Source: Theobroma cacao
Lineage: Eukaryota > Streptophyta > Magnoliopsida > Malvales > Malvaceae
Length of the DNA stretch: 64,000 nucleotides
Assembly (NCBI RefSeq): GCF_000208745.1
Contig: NC_030851.1
Coordinates: forward strand, 34,703,706 to 34,767,705
Direction of reading: 5' to 3'
The notes below the pieces were generated by a model. That model was not told the origin of the DNA and did not search any database. It worked only from the letters and a program-made list of their open reading frames with translations. Made by a program: the position numbers and the translations under genes. Shown one piece after another: positions 11,054 to 22,659 of this stretch. Position 1 is the stretch's first letter, and every line of letters begins with the position of its first letter.

Positions 11054-14000
11054 AGTTGCGAGAGGCATGATGCCAGTGTGTGTGAGATGGCCATATGGTA
11101 ATTGTGCAGCTGACAGGCTGATGAGGACATTAAAGTAAAGAGCAGTTTTCCTGAAAACGAAGGCAAAACCTTAGTATTTGGTTTTTCCAAGGTGCCGTAG
11201 GAATATATCTTATATTATAAATTTAATATGCTTTTGATTTTCTGCATTCTATATGGAAATGGTGCCTTAACGGGGTATCCTTCGTTATCTTTGTCAATTA
11301 GATATTCATCATTGGTGGATGTTTATTGCATGAGATGTTGGTGACGTTGCAGGCCTTGAAGATTATTGATTCTGCTTTTGCTGTAACGAGCGTGCCGTAA
11401 CAACAGATCTTCTGTGAAAATTGTTCTCTTATTAAATCCCTTAGCTGCGGCTGTACGTTATAATCTTTTGAAAATGTTTCAATTTTCTTGATTTCTTTTT
11501 TCCTTTTATTAGCATTTGATTTAATGATTGACATATGTTTCTTTATATTCAAATAATTGAGTTCAAATTTTTCATCTCTTGATATCCAAATACTTGGAAA
11601 TTAACTAAAATGAGATTTGTCACAAGTATAGTAGCATTTCATTTTCAAGTTCCAACAGTTTAGATGATTATGCTCCTAGTATTTTTCACGTGAAGATTTT
11701 TCGTGGCTTGTAAGATATATATTCAAACCAAATATCCTCCTGGTTGGAGACTGATTTAACCCATGCCCGAAGGAAGTGGGGACGATGAGTTTGTGTCAAG
11801 ATCACAAGTCAGCTAATTGTTTTGTTTTGTTCTTTCTGTCATGCATATGCTCTTTGGTTTGTGTCGGTAGGCGTACTTTGGAATAATAAAACTTTTCGCC
11901 TTTATCATATCTATACTTATAACTATAAGCTATGAAAGATAGAAGACAAAATGTTTAATCATTTGCCGTTACGGGACTGCAGATATCCAAAGCATCCTTA
12001 GGGTAACCTAGGTATTCAAGTCTAGGAAAAGCACTAAGCAGCAGCTAAGGCACGTTAAGATTTAATAATAGTTAATAAAGAATAGTTAAACGGAAAAATC
12101 CAAGAAATTTTTTTTTGCCAACAGTTATTAACTTGTTATATATGCATTTGTTGTTAAAAAAAAAATTGGACCTTACTACTATATTATTGCATTTTGATGA
12201 ATTTGTTAGCATTTTAAAGCTTGATAACTTGCATCAAATTGGTTACCTTTGTTGACTACTGCTTCCACAAAAATGAATGAAGAAGGATTGCTTGTTAGAT
12301 TATTCTTACTGATTATAGATTTGCGATAAATATCTAATATTCAATTCTATCTTGTTCCTGATCAAATAGTATATAATTAATATATATATATATATATATG
12401 TGTATGTACATCGTTGAACGAACTTTTGTGTATTATAACAATATAAATTTTAATTATTAATTAAATTAAAAGTAGAGTAAAGGGAAAAGCTAGACCAAAG
12501 GGCTGGGCCAGTGGTCACCAACACTGGTTTGGTGGATGAGGACAATCACGGGGCCTAGGACCACCTGCATTGTCCAATAGGACATGCTTCTTTTGCCAAT
12601 TTGCCATAGCCAGTTATACTTTCTTATCGGTTGGATTGTTAAATTTCGAGGTAAAATGAAACTTGAGATAGTAACTTTTTAATAACCGCACAATTAACCT
12701 GAATTTTAGGCATATTTAAAGTTTAAACCCTTCGAACTCTTTGTTTTGTTACAAGTTTTAAAAAATTAAATGTTTAACATAATTAATTATCCTAACACAG
12801 TCCATGAAATTTCTGAAAACATAATTTAGATTCTATTTAAGTTTAATCAAATCCAAACATGGTTCAAGAAATTGTAAGAGTCTGGCGTAAATTGCAATGT
12901 GGCCAGTCATGTGGCGTAAGGAGACGATCGGGCTTGGTATCCACTCACAAATCCAAGGAAGCCAAGGTAGAGTCTCTCAGAGATAATATTGATTTTGAAA
13001 AGAAGGATAACAACCCTCACTTCACCAGAAAATCCCAACGATATATATGACAAATGATTATTTTGTTGCTTCACTTTAACTTCGGTAACTACCAAGCACT
13101 AGTTTTGGTATAATATTCAATATGTTTTTGAATATCTAATGTGACAATTCAGAATATTTTGCTGCGGGAAATAGAAAGAGATAATAGCTTCCGATGATTA
13201 TGAGAGCATTGTGGTTGTAGAAAGCGAGTGATCATCGCTGGGTTTCTTCACCTGATATTGATGTAAGAGTAAAGTCATGAAAAAGATGTTCAGAGATCAT
13301 TTGTCGCCTTCCCTGACAATGAAGAAAAATTGTGTGTAAAAATGTTAGATTTGAGTTTTAATACTACTTTTGCATACCAGAAATATATATACATACCAGG
13401 TTAAAGGGTGAAATACAGAGCGGATAAATCCAGGGCGGGCAGTGGATGAAATCCTCTAAACCATTCTAACAAAAGATACAAATTAATTCCTTGTTATTGC
13501 CGTGGTCGATCGCCACACTCACCAGCAGTAGCACTCAGCTAGTGTTTTGCATCTAAATGAACTCAGATAAAACAAAACTTTATGAAGAATTTCATTTTTT
13601 TTTTAGTGGAATACTTTGACTCTGGAATTTGGAAGCTGAGCTTTGTTTTAGTTTTCCATTTTCCAAGCATAACTCTATTTAATATTTGCAGGAGTAAAGC
13701 AACCACCTGAAAGAGACAAGTAAGGAAAGCATGGCTTTCATCACTGCCCCAAAGTCGCAAACAATAAATCAGGTGGACCTCAGCCTTCATCATTGAAGGT
13801 AAGATTAGGTCAACTTTCAAATAGTTCCAGACTAGTAGTAAACACTTGCTTTCCCCTCTCTCTCTCTCCCTCTTTTTAATGGCACTTCCACACTTTGGCC
13901 TGGATCAAATCATTGAGTTAAGCGGAAGCTTGTAGTGTGAGTCAGAATGTGCATTAACTGCAGTTAGGAGGCTACATGGCATGGCATTTTTTTTTTCCTT

Positions 14001-14579
14001 TATAATGCTTTTGTCGGAAAAAGCAATGTTCAATGCTACAATTTTGTTTTTAAAAAAATATTTAAAGCAAAGATGCGTAAAGAACTGCAGATTTGATCTT
14101 TAGTTTCGGGCATCTATATGTGTAGTATGTGGTATATACTGAACGTAACATACAAAGTTGGAAAAGGAGGGTCACTGCTCAGAAACTCTTCAATGGCAAA
14201 GCAAGGAAGTTAACAAATCTAAAAGAGAAATGGAGCCACCCAAAAAGCAGACTTTTATTTCTTTTCCCGCTGCAGCCTTAAAAGAAAAATACTAGTAGTC
14301 CAGTAAGAAAGAGATCAATCAAACATAGGTAACAGTACTCTACAAAATAAATAAAGAGAGATCATCGAATATGGACCCACGCCTGCAAGCGCCATTACTT
14401 TGCTTTCAAGACCAATCAACTCCTCCCAACATTTCGGTTGAGTGAATTCAAGCATAAAGCTAACGTTCCTGTTTCTTTCTCAGTCAATTTTCTCTTTTCT
14501 TTCCTTGAATTGAAGAAAACTGGCTAGTCGCAATGCTGTCTCATGATTGAGTAGAAGAGACTGTTGTCGTCAAAAAGAC
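11054..14579. other. Intergenic region without recognised genes
   Basis: About 3.5 kb of AT-rich sequence. Open frames are short and show no family features. It has a (TA)n run at 12381-12399 and a CT-rich stretch near 13855-13877. The last few hundred bases before 14580 are probably promoter and 5' UTR of the next gene. No transposon boundaries were resolved. Confidence 0.6.
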
Positions 14580-17238
14580 ATGGGCAACTGTGTTACAGTT
14601 TACAAGAACAAAGATCCTGCAGCCATGAATCTTAGTGCCCAAATTCAATCACCCAGTAAGGAGAACTTTGTCAGAAGGGAGCACTCAGTTGCTGAACTCG
14701 GTTCCAGGCCTCAGCCGTCATCACTGGAACCAGAAACTAGTTTTCGAAACTTGAGTATGTTTCTAACCTGGTTTGCTTGACTCATTAATCGTCATTCTTT
14801 CTTCTTATGTTAGGCTTACATTCGTGCTTATGCTTGGGCTTTGGATAGTTTGATCTAAGATATCAGCTTGGTTCTGACTTCTGATGCTGCTTTTAAGTTT
14901 GTTCTTTATGAATAATACCAGTTAAAGATTAACTGAATTATCATTTTGGTGTATGTTGATTTTATCTCAATAAAACATTTGAAATTCTATTTGGTTTCCT
15001 TTGCTAGCCTGATTTTCTGTTATCTTTTTATATCTATTTATTAATCAAATTTCGGATTGGGCATGGTACTTTTTCAATTGTGAGGTTTCGCCCGATCATT
15101 TCCATCAAGTTCGATTCTGGATACCAGTAAAGAAAGTAGTTGATTTAGTGACAGGCTGTCCCCTTACGATGACATTATATGTTTTTGTTTTTTTGGGGCG
15201 ATGACATTATATGGTTCAGTTGTCTATTTTCTCCCAGGAAATGAGTAACCCTGTTAATGTGTTCCTGGCAAAACAAGTCTTATAATCTAGCTTCTAATTT
15301 AAAAATTTAATGTGACCCTTTTTGTGGCAAACTAAAACATTTGCTGCAGCAAATTTCTTCTGCAGGTTGTACGTTTCTTTGCACACTTAAATTCTGCACT
15401 GACTTCCATCTGCTTGAGTGAGAGAGAAAGTCTTCATAACTAGGCTCAAAACCCCTTAGGAGTACTCGCATTAGCAAAATTAGACGTTTTGCTGTCTATT
15501 CGTTTAACAGAGAAGACATTGGTTTTTCATGGTATCTTCCTGTTTTCTGTCTCTTCAGAGTTGAAAGTCTATCCTAACTGATAACCAATAAATAAAGGAT
15601 TGATTTGAAGTTGAGAGTTTTAACCAAATTAACTAGTCCTGACCTACCAGTCACTTATCAATTGTCCCTATGCTCTTCCCAAGTGTCTTCAGCTCAAATT
15701 TTCTTGTTTATGAAGGAATCAAAAGAAATAGTATTTTCCCCCCTTCTCTTGCATAGGAACCCTTGTTCTACCCAGAGTACTTTCTGAATCACCAAGATTA
15801 TCTGAACTAAGTAGATGCCATATCTATTCACCACCTCTGATAATGTCAGCAACCATAGCATGTTCTGCAATATTTCAGTCATAAAAGCCCTTTTATATCA
15901 TATAATTTACAATTTTTTATAATCACTACAATATCAAATATCCTCACTGCAGATGTTGTTTCCTGGAATGAACTGTTTGAGTTTTCTAGTTTTAGATTGG
16001 AGTAGAAGAGACAAAAATGAAATAACTATTATTGTGATCATAGCCTAATAGGTTATGACTTTTGTTAATAGCAGGGTAACAACAAAGATGGTGATAAAAA
16101 CAACGAGTGTATTCAGGATGCCTGAGTGCTCTTGGATGGTTTGGCCGTGACAGTTTTGCCATGGTGTCTCAAAATATTAACATAGCGCTGTATGACGACT
16201 GTCAGTTTCGCTTGTCTTGGGAAAATAGAATGATCAGGAAAGTTTGTTAGCAGATAGTTGGAAGCTCCTTTTGATTAGGAAACTATGCAGCTTGGACTGA
16301 ATCTCATTGCAACTATTATGCACTTTCTGACTAACATGTAAATGTCTGGTTATTTCTCGTGCATGCCATGGCAAATTCTTTGCAGGATTCAAGATGGTAA
16401 ATTATTTTTCTGCAAACTGCTACATAAAAGTTACGGATGAATTCTTTTGAAAAGCAATGTCTGTGTAAAATTGAATGTGGTTGTGACATATTGCAGTGTC
16501 TTGACCCTTTCTTCTTGACTGGAAATTCACCCTTGTTTAGCATCTGTAATTGAACTGTGCCTATAACTTTATCCAGGTAAAACAGAGAATTTTTTCGATT
16601 CCCAGCCCTGGCTAGAATCTGATTGTGAAGATTTCTTCAGTGTCAATGGTGGTGAGATTTCCCTAATTTTGTCGAGACAAAATTATTTACATTTGCCTAT
16701 TATAATTACATGAAATGATGTATATGTACTGGGAAAATGTATTGCTAAGGTTCTTAATAATTATCAGTGGTTTTGACAAGCTTGATTTCATTCAGATTCT
16801 ACCTCTTCTTGCGGTAACAGCCCTAACCACCAGAAAAGCTTCACGGAAAGTTCTCTACCTGATAAAAATCATTCTACGGACTGTGCACAGGATGCAGTAT
16901 CTCAACATTCTCCAACTGAGACAAAGAAGCAACTAATTGAGTTATTTCGTGAAAGCTTTGATGATGGTGATGCTGTAAACGATGATCCAAGTTTAGACGG
17001 GCGGTTAAAAGAAAAACCTGCAACTTTCAGCCTCCGTCCAAAATCTACAAGTAGAAGTCCATCTGAATCTATCCCGAACTCTGTTCAAAGTAGTGAGGCA
17101 ACTCCATACAGGGGATACCTCCCAAAAAAAGAAAAATCAGCCCAGTCTGCGCAGTGCTGCCTTCCAAGTTTGGTGCGCAACATGAGCTTTGGTGAGAGAA
17201 AAAAGAGGTTAAGCCCAGCCAAAACGGATGGATGGTAA
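14580..17238 (+). CDS. At3g27210-like uncharacterised plant protein, three exons
   Basis: CDS joins 14580-14754, 16577-16651 and 16796-17238 (230 aa), all GT-AG with phase-consistent joints. The N terminus MGNCVT has Gly2 and Cys4, a typical N-myristoylation and palmitoylation pattern, so a membrane-attached protein is inferred. Exon 2 encodes the family hallmark KTENFFDSQPWLESDCEDFF followed by SVNGD. Exon 3 carries TKKQLIELFRESFDD and a C-terminal segment CCLPSLVRNMSFGERKKRLSP. These three blocks in this order are the signature of proteins annotated as 'uncharacterized protein At3g27210'. Introns are about 1.8 kb and 0.14 kb. The ATG was chosen because it gives the acylation motif and begins an open exon. 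Biochemical role unknown. Confidence 0.88.
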
Positions 17239-18068
17239 AGCCAAATATTTATTCTGTATAAATCTCTTGAGAAGTTAAACTTTTGAAGATTGACTTGGTT
17301 AAACCAGCTACAATCTGAAAACCTTTTTGCAACTTGTCTTTTATCAGCAGCACAATTGTAGAGTGATGCATAAACTGGGAATTTTGTCCTAATGTATTGT
17401 TTAAGTACACCTTGTATCTCATATTTTCCTATAGTGGTTGATATGGCATCTGTAAAATGAGAAATTTGTAAATTTCTATATGTTCACTTGCTTGGTGTTG
17501 TGGCATTATTGAGTCATTTGTCTTTTGTCTATATTATTGCTGAAAAGTTGAAATCGTACTGGTATGTGACAATCGCCTTTCTATTCTGCAGATGAAGTCT
17601 ACAATGATCAATGCATTGGTTATGATTTAAAAAGATACATTGTTGTTATTCTCATCCTGCAGCTTTTCCTTTTTATTTACGTTGGCTTAACATTCCTACT
17701 CTGAATTAATGAATTGAGCCCTTACAACAAAGGAAACATCTTTCTGTTATTTACAAACAAGAGAGAAAGCTCATGATACATAGCATTAAAATCCTTAAAT
17801 ACAGGACGAGCTGGATAAGGCAGTACAATTTTCCTAGCTAACTACCAAGATTACGGATGCATGGCTCTACACTCCTTAATCCATTTATCCTCCTTCCCTC
17901 AACAACTTTCTTTCTGAAGCCATCTTTTTTCAAGGACAGTTCACTACTTGTAAGGCAAAATCAGAAAATTGAAATGATAAAGATAAAGGGTAGAAGTAAC
18001 AAATGTTAAGCTACCATTGATGAATCAACACAGAGCAGAAGCAAATGTTACCTTGGTTACCTTTGTCT
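17239..18068. other. Convergent 3' region between the At3g27210-like gene and the first RLP
   Basis: No gene. It contains the 3' UTR of the plus-strand gene and, reading the other way, the 3' UTR of the minus-strand RLP. Confidence 0.6.
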
Positions 18069-21000
18069 TTAATTTCTTTGCACCTCCATTTTCCTTTGCA
18101 AACGAGCCAATTTCACTGCAATCAGCACGAACAGTTTATCCTTCATATTTTCCAAGTACCGGAAATAGGCACGTCTGACAGACTTCTTTATCACCAAAGT
18201 GCCAAAAACAGCCCAAAATCCGATAACAAATCCGAGTACTGCACTTATGTACATCCCTAGGTTTTTGGATCCGTCGTCATCTTCATCATCCTCGTCTTTG
18301 GGAAATCCGTCTCCATCACCGGATATTGAGCAGTTGGCTGACAATGGAGGCCCACAGAGTCTTGGGTTACCCTGGTAAATAGATGGATCAGCCATGGTTT
18401 GCAGTTGGTTAGATGATGGAATTTGGCCGGACAGGTTGTTGTAAGACAAGTTCAAATAGTTCAACAGAGTCATTGAAGATATGCTTGGAGGAATTGGGCC
18501 TGAAAGACGGTTATGTGAGAGGTCAAGGACTTCCAACCATCGCAACTTTCCAATATTTTCTGGTATGTTGCCTATTAATTGGTTCCAAGATAGATTCAAG
18601 GATCCCAAGGTTGATAAATTTGTAATCTCCTCGGGAATCTCTCCAACTAAATTGTTGCCAGACAGGTCAATGGTGTTGACAAGTGTAATTATCTTGGTAA
18701 ATTCACTTATCCTCCCCTTGATAACCAACTCGGTGTGCTGAAAGAATGATGTTTCTCGTACTGTTGGTGTAAGTCCGGTAAAATATCCTCTCAGATATTT
18801 CAAACGCACCAAACTGCCCAGACAACTAGGAATTGACCCTGACAAATTATTATGTCCCAGGTCCAAGATGTGGAGGTTGGAGAGATTACATATTTGCTCA
18901 GGAATAGTTCCCGTTAACTTGTTGGCTCGCAGGTTCAAAAGATACACCAAAGTCGGGTACGCTACGATTGACTCGGGTATGGTTCCGGAAAATCCATTCT
19001 CTCCAAGATCAAGAGCAAACAAGACTTTGCAGTAGCCCAAGACTGTAGAAACTTCCCCAGAAAGATTATTACCGCTCAATTTCAAATTCCAAGACTGTAG
19101 AAATTCCAAATTCCTCATATTGTTTATCGATGGTGGAATGCTACCATTTAAATGGTTCCGAGAAAGATCTAGATTTTCCAACACAGACATTTCAAGGCCT
19201 ATATTCCAAGGAATTGCTCCTGAAAATAAATTATTTCTCAAAGAGAGATTTGTCACATTACGCCAAAGTGGGATTGAACCCTCCAGGTTATTGAATCCCA
19301 AATTTATCCATGCTCCTACGCTGAAGGGAAACATTATTGAATCGGGAAGCTTGCCTCTTAATTGGTTTTGGGAAAGATCCATCCAGAAGATCCGTGGCGA
19401 TAATCTCCAAAGCCAAACAGGTATGGTGTCTGAAATGCCAACACTTGAGAGTGTTATTTGAATAATTCTGTTCTGAGTTCGGAGCCATGCCGGAAAAGTA
19501 GGTCCCAATTGGCAATCACTAATTGCAATGTAAGACAGACTGAACGGAGGAATCCAGTCATGTCTCAAGCTGAAAGTCAAAGATTTGTTCACGGATGATA
19601 AGGATAGATCGTATAAATTTGTCAGGTTCTGCAGATGAAACTCGGTTATGACTCCTTCCACTGAATTACCATACAGACCCAGTCTCAAAAGCCTTGTGAG
19701 TTTTCCAATACTTTGAGTGATGGTGCCACTCATCATGTTGAAAGTTAAGTCCAGTATTTCTAACCGTGACAAATTCCCCATGGATTTTGGAAGCGGGCCT
19801 GATAAAGAGTTGTGCGAGAGTTCAAGCTCTTCCAAATTTCTAAGGGACACCAAGGAATCAGACAACCTCCCTTTGAGTTTATTATAGGAGAGTTTAAGTG
19901 ATTTCAAATTTCTAAGCAACTGCAAAGAGTCAGGCACATTCCCTGTGAGTTTGTTTAAACTTAAATCTAGTGTCTCTAAGCTTCCATTGCTACATCCAGA
20001 CAAAGCCCCTACAAAATCTGTAATTTCTCCTTCGATAGAATTAAATGACATATCTAAAATCCTTAATTTGCAAATATTTCCCGATAAAACTGTGGGAATG
20101 GGACCTGTAAGGTTAGAACCAGCAAGCTTAAGTTGCCTGAGGTTACCGAGATTAAAGAGCCACTGTGGCATTGAAGAGCTGAATCTATTATATGAGAGGT
20201 CAAGAGCCTGAAGTGACGTGAAATTTACAAATGGAAGAGATTGAGGAAGGTCAAAAAGTTCACAGACAGACAAATCCAATTGCAACAATGAAGGAAGCAT
20301 ATTAACAGCTTGTAGCCAATTTGTTGTGGGACCTGTAAGGTTAGAACCAGCAAGCTTAAGTTGCTTGAGGTTACTGAGATTAAAGAGCCACTGAGGTACT
20401 GAAGACCTGAATTCATTATATGAGAGGTCAAGAGCCTGAAGTGACGAGAAATTTACAAATGGAAGAGATTGAGGAAGGTCAAAAAGTTGACAGCCAGACA
20501 TATGCAACTGCAACAATGAAGGAAGCATATTAACAGCTTGTAGCCAATTTGTCGTTGCCTTACTGAGGTTTACGCCTCCTAAACCGAGGGATTGGATAGA
20601 AGACAGGCCAGAGAGCCAGTTTAGATCAGACACCCAAAGATAGTTTGGATATGAAAACGTGTCGAGATCCAGATGAACCAAATTTGACAGATTGCCAAGT
20701 TGGGGAGGAACCATTCCGGAAAAGTTTGCCCCATGGAGGTTGAGAGACTTCAAAGTTTTGAGTGAACCTATGAAATTTGGAATTGAAATTCCTAGGAAGT
20801 TATTATAACTCAGGTCCAAGTATTTCAAAGATGTTAAGTTTAGCAAAGACGGATTCAACGAACCACCAAGCTGACAGTACAGATAAGGCGATGGGAAACT
20901 TACTTGTACGGATGAACAGTTATACCTTGGTCCAAGGTCGAGCGCGAAAACCTGGGCTGTCTGCTTGTCACATTCTACGCCAGCCCAGTTGCAGCAGTCT

Positions 21001-21194
21001 TTGCCAACCCAGGAAGAAAGTCGACCAAAGGGATCTATAAGACCTTCCTTAAACTTAAGGAGGGCTTTCCTCTCCATCTCGATGCAACCTACACTGGAAT
21101 TAGATCCAGTAGCCTCAAGAATTGGAAAATGATAAAATTTAGAAAAAAGGAAGAAAATGAAAAGAAGTTGAAAGGGCGCGTTTCTGCTAGCCAT
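18069..21194 (-). CDS. Receptor-like protein, EIX1/EIX2 type (RLP copy 1)
   Basis: Intronless ORF of 1041 residues counted from the MASRN methionine; an in-frame ATG 11 codons upstream (21227) is less likely because paralogues align at MAS/PS. Signal peptide about 1-29, then LRRNT with GCIEMERKALLKFKEGL and CCNWAGVEC, about 30 extracellular LRRs with an island before the last four, an acidic juxtamembrane stretch (DEDDEDDDG), a transmembrane helix about 980-1002 with small-residue spacing (GFVIGFWAVFG), and a short basic cytoplasmic tail without kinase. This is the layout of plant RLPs that sense microbial or damage patterns at the plasma membrane and signal through SOBIR1/BAK1-type kinases (family knowledge). 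It contains a 228-bp in-frame internal duplication (20101-20556). The ligand cannot be inferred. Confidence 0.9.
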   Translation of the reverse strand: MASRNAPFQLLFIFFLFSKFYHFPILEATGSNSSVGCIEMERKALLKFKEGLIDPFGRLSSWVGKDCCNWAGVECDKQTAQVFALDLGPRYNCSSVQVSFPSPYLYCQLGGSLNPSLLNLTSLKYLDLSYNNFLGISIPNFIGSLKTLKSLNLHGANFSGMVPPQLGNLSNLVHLDLDTFSYPNYLWVSDLNWLSGLSSIQSLGLGGVNLSKATTNWLQAVNMLPSLLQLHMSGCQLFDLPQSLPFVNFSSLQALDLSYNEFRSSVPQWLFNLSNLKQLKLAGSNLTGPTTNWLQAVNMLPSLLQLDLSVCELFDLPQSLPFVNFTSLQALDLSYNRFSSSMPQWLFNLGNLRQLKLAGSNLTGPIPTVLSGNICKLRILDMSFNSIEGEITDFVGALSGCSNGSLETLDLSLNKLTGNVPDSLQLLRNLKSLKLSYNKLKGRLSDSLVSLRNLEELELSHNSLSGPLPKSMGNLSRLEILDLTFNMMSGTITQSIGKLTRLLRLGLYGNSVEGVITEFHLQNLTNLYDLSLSSVNKSLTFSLRHDWIPPFSLSYIAISDCQLGPTFPAWLRTQNRIIQITLSSVGISDTIPVWLWRLSPRIFWMDLSQNQLRGKLPDSIMFPFSVGAWINLGFNNLEGSIPLWRNVTNLSLRNNLFSGAIPWNIGLEMSVLENLDLSRNHLNGSIPPSINNMRNLEFLQSWNLKLSGNNLSGEVSTVLGYCKVLFALDLGENGFSGTIPESIVAYPTLVYLLNLRANKLTGTIPEQICNLSNLHILDLGHNNLSGSIPSCLGSLVRLKYLRGYFTGLTPTVRETSFFQHTELVIKGRISEFTKIITLVNTIDLSGNNLVGEIPEEITNLSTLGSLNLSWNQLIGNIPENIGKLRWLEVLDLSHNRLSGPIPPSISSMTLLNYLNLSYNNLSGQIPSSNQLQTMADPSIYQGNPRLCGPPLSANCSISGDGDGFPKDEDDEDDDGSKNLGMYISAVLGFVIGFWAVFGTLVIKKSVRRAYFRYLENMKDKLFVLIAVKLARLQRKMEVQRN
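20101..20556 (-). repeat. 228-bp in-frame tandem duplication within RLP copy 1
   Basis: Two adjacent segments, 20101-20328 and 20329-20556, are nearly identical. Matching landmarks such as GGACCTGTAAGGTTAGAACC recur at an offset of exactly 228 nt. Each encodes 76 residues (about three LRRs) including NWLQAVNMLPSLLQL and LFDLPQSLPFVNF. The other RLPs of the cluster carry this block once. High identity points to a recent event that preserved frame. Confidence 0.9.
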
Positions 21195-21911
21195 CCTCAC
21201 CTTGCAGCGAAAACACTTCCTATGCAAGAGAATATATAACGTTGATTAATAATATAATTAAAGGTAAAATATATTCACCTCTTAATTTTTAGATATAATT
21301 TTATATAAGTTTATTAATTTTTAAAATAAATAATCTATTTGAAAAAAATATTTTTCATTGAGCATATATATCCAATCGTAGGTCAACAGTTAATATTTTC
21401 ATTAATTTGATGACGTGATAATATTTAAAAAATAATTTTATTTTTTATTAATTTTAAAAATTATCACACTATATAAATTATAATTTTTTATTTTTAATTT
21501 TTTCCTACTCAATCAAAAATTTATCCCTTACCTCTTTCGGTGGCCAGAACACCAGATTTGCCTCTAGTCGAATCTCCCTCCCCAATGCTCTGTGCCCCCT
21601 AGCGCGAGATCCACGCTTCGGCTCCTTTGGAGAATGTAGGGGCGGAGGGGCGGGGAGTGTGGCTTCCCTAGGGAGCTAGGGGAATGGATGATCTGGAGGG
21701 CCGTTGACTGGCCTAAAAAAAATAGTGAAAAAAAGGTAGAAAGAAGAAAGGTATTTTTAATATTTTACATTTGTCAGTTAATGTCGTTTATGCTTTTGGG
21801 ATTGATTATCTATTTTGAAAACTAATGAACTCGTGTAAAATTATGACTAAAAGTTAAGAGGTGAGAGTATTTTAGCTTAAAATTAATGATGTCATGGAGT
21901 TTTATCAAGTA
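21195..21911. other. Upstream region of RLP copy 1
   Basis: AT-rich DNA on the 5' side of the minus-strand RLP, with a TATA-like stretch at about 21231-21238 and a GC-richer patch at 21580-21690. No gene is recognised. Confidence 0.5.
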
Positions 21912-22539
21912 GACTAAATGCTTGATTTAGGGTCAAAACTTTTGAATTTTTGTTAATTTAAGACTAAACATTTCAATTGTAACAATTAAAAGTCAAATAT
22001 TTTCGATTCCTTATAATTAAAGGTTAAGATGAGAGGTGTCTAGTGCGTGTAAAACAAACGCGTGATGTGGACTATTAAGTTTTTTCTATCAAGTCAAAAC
22101 GATTTAAATTATGGTGTGGCGTGCAACAACTTTTTCAACATGCTATGTAATAACTGCATTTTTCAGCATAACGTGTAATAATTAAATTTTCAACATGGTG
22201 TGTAACAACTATATTTTTCTACATGATGTGTAACAACTAAATTTTCAACAAAACGTGTAACAACTAAATTTTTAACATGACGTATAACAATTACATTTTT
22301 CTACATGACGTGTAACAAATAAATTTTCAACATGACGTGTAACAATTAAATTTTTATAAACTCAATCAAGTCAACTATCATGTCATCAATGGCGTGTGAT
22401 ATACACTTCATCTACTTGTCAACTTAGTCCTTAATTGTAAGGAATCGAAAATGTTTGACCATTGATTTTTACAAATGAAACACTTGGTCCTTAATTGAAA
22501 TAGTGTCCAAACGTTTAACCCTAATTTGAGCATTTAGCC
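21912..22539. mobile_element. Mutator-type MITE with long inverted repeats and 9-bp target duplication
   Basis: The ends are inverted copies: left begins GACTAAATGCTTGATTTAGG, right (reverse complement) GGCTAAATGCTCAAATTAGG. The inverted similarity continues for about 140 bp, including the shared block TTTTCGATTCCTTA. The element is flanked by a perfect 9-bp direct repeat TATCAAGTA (21903-21911 and 22540-22548), the target-duplication length expected for Mutator-like elements. The centre carries tandem repeats of 27-28 bp (22117-22350). There is no transposase ORF, so it is non-autonomous. Confidence 0.82.
22117..22350. repeat. 27-28 bp tandem repeats inside the MITE
   Basis: Eight to nine degenerate copies of a unit resembling CATGACGTGTAACAACTAAA-TTTT. 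The GTAA landmark recurs every 27 or 28 nt from about 22147 to 22339. Subterminal or central tandem repeats are common in Mutator-like and other non-autonomous DNA transposons. Confidence 0.8.
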
Positions 22540-22659
22540 TATCAAGTAAGATGGCAATCTTTGTGTTATTTTATCATTCGAACATAGGACTAAGAACACT
22601 AAAATTAAAGAATGACTTCAATTATTTATTAGGTTCTTTACGGATTATTTATTAGGTGT

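Noticed and set aside
12859..13050. 63-codon ORF
   Set aside because: Short, no motif, in AT-rich intergenic DNA, with an equally long ORF on the other strand.
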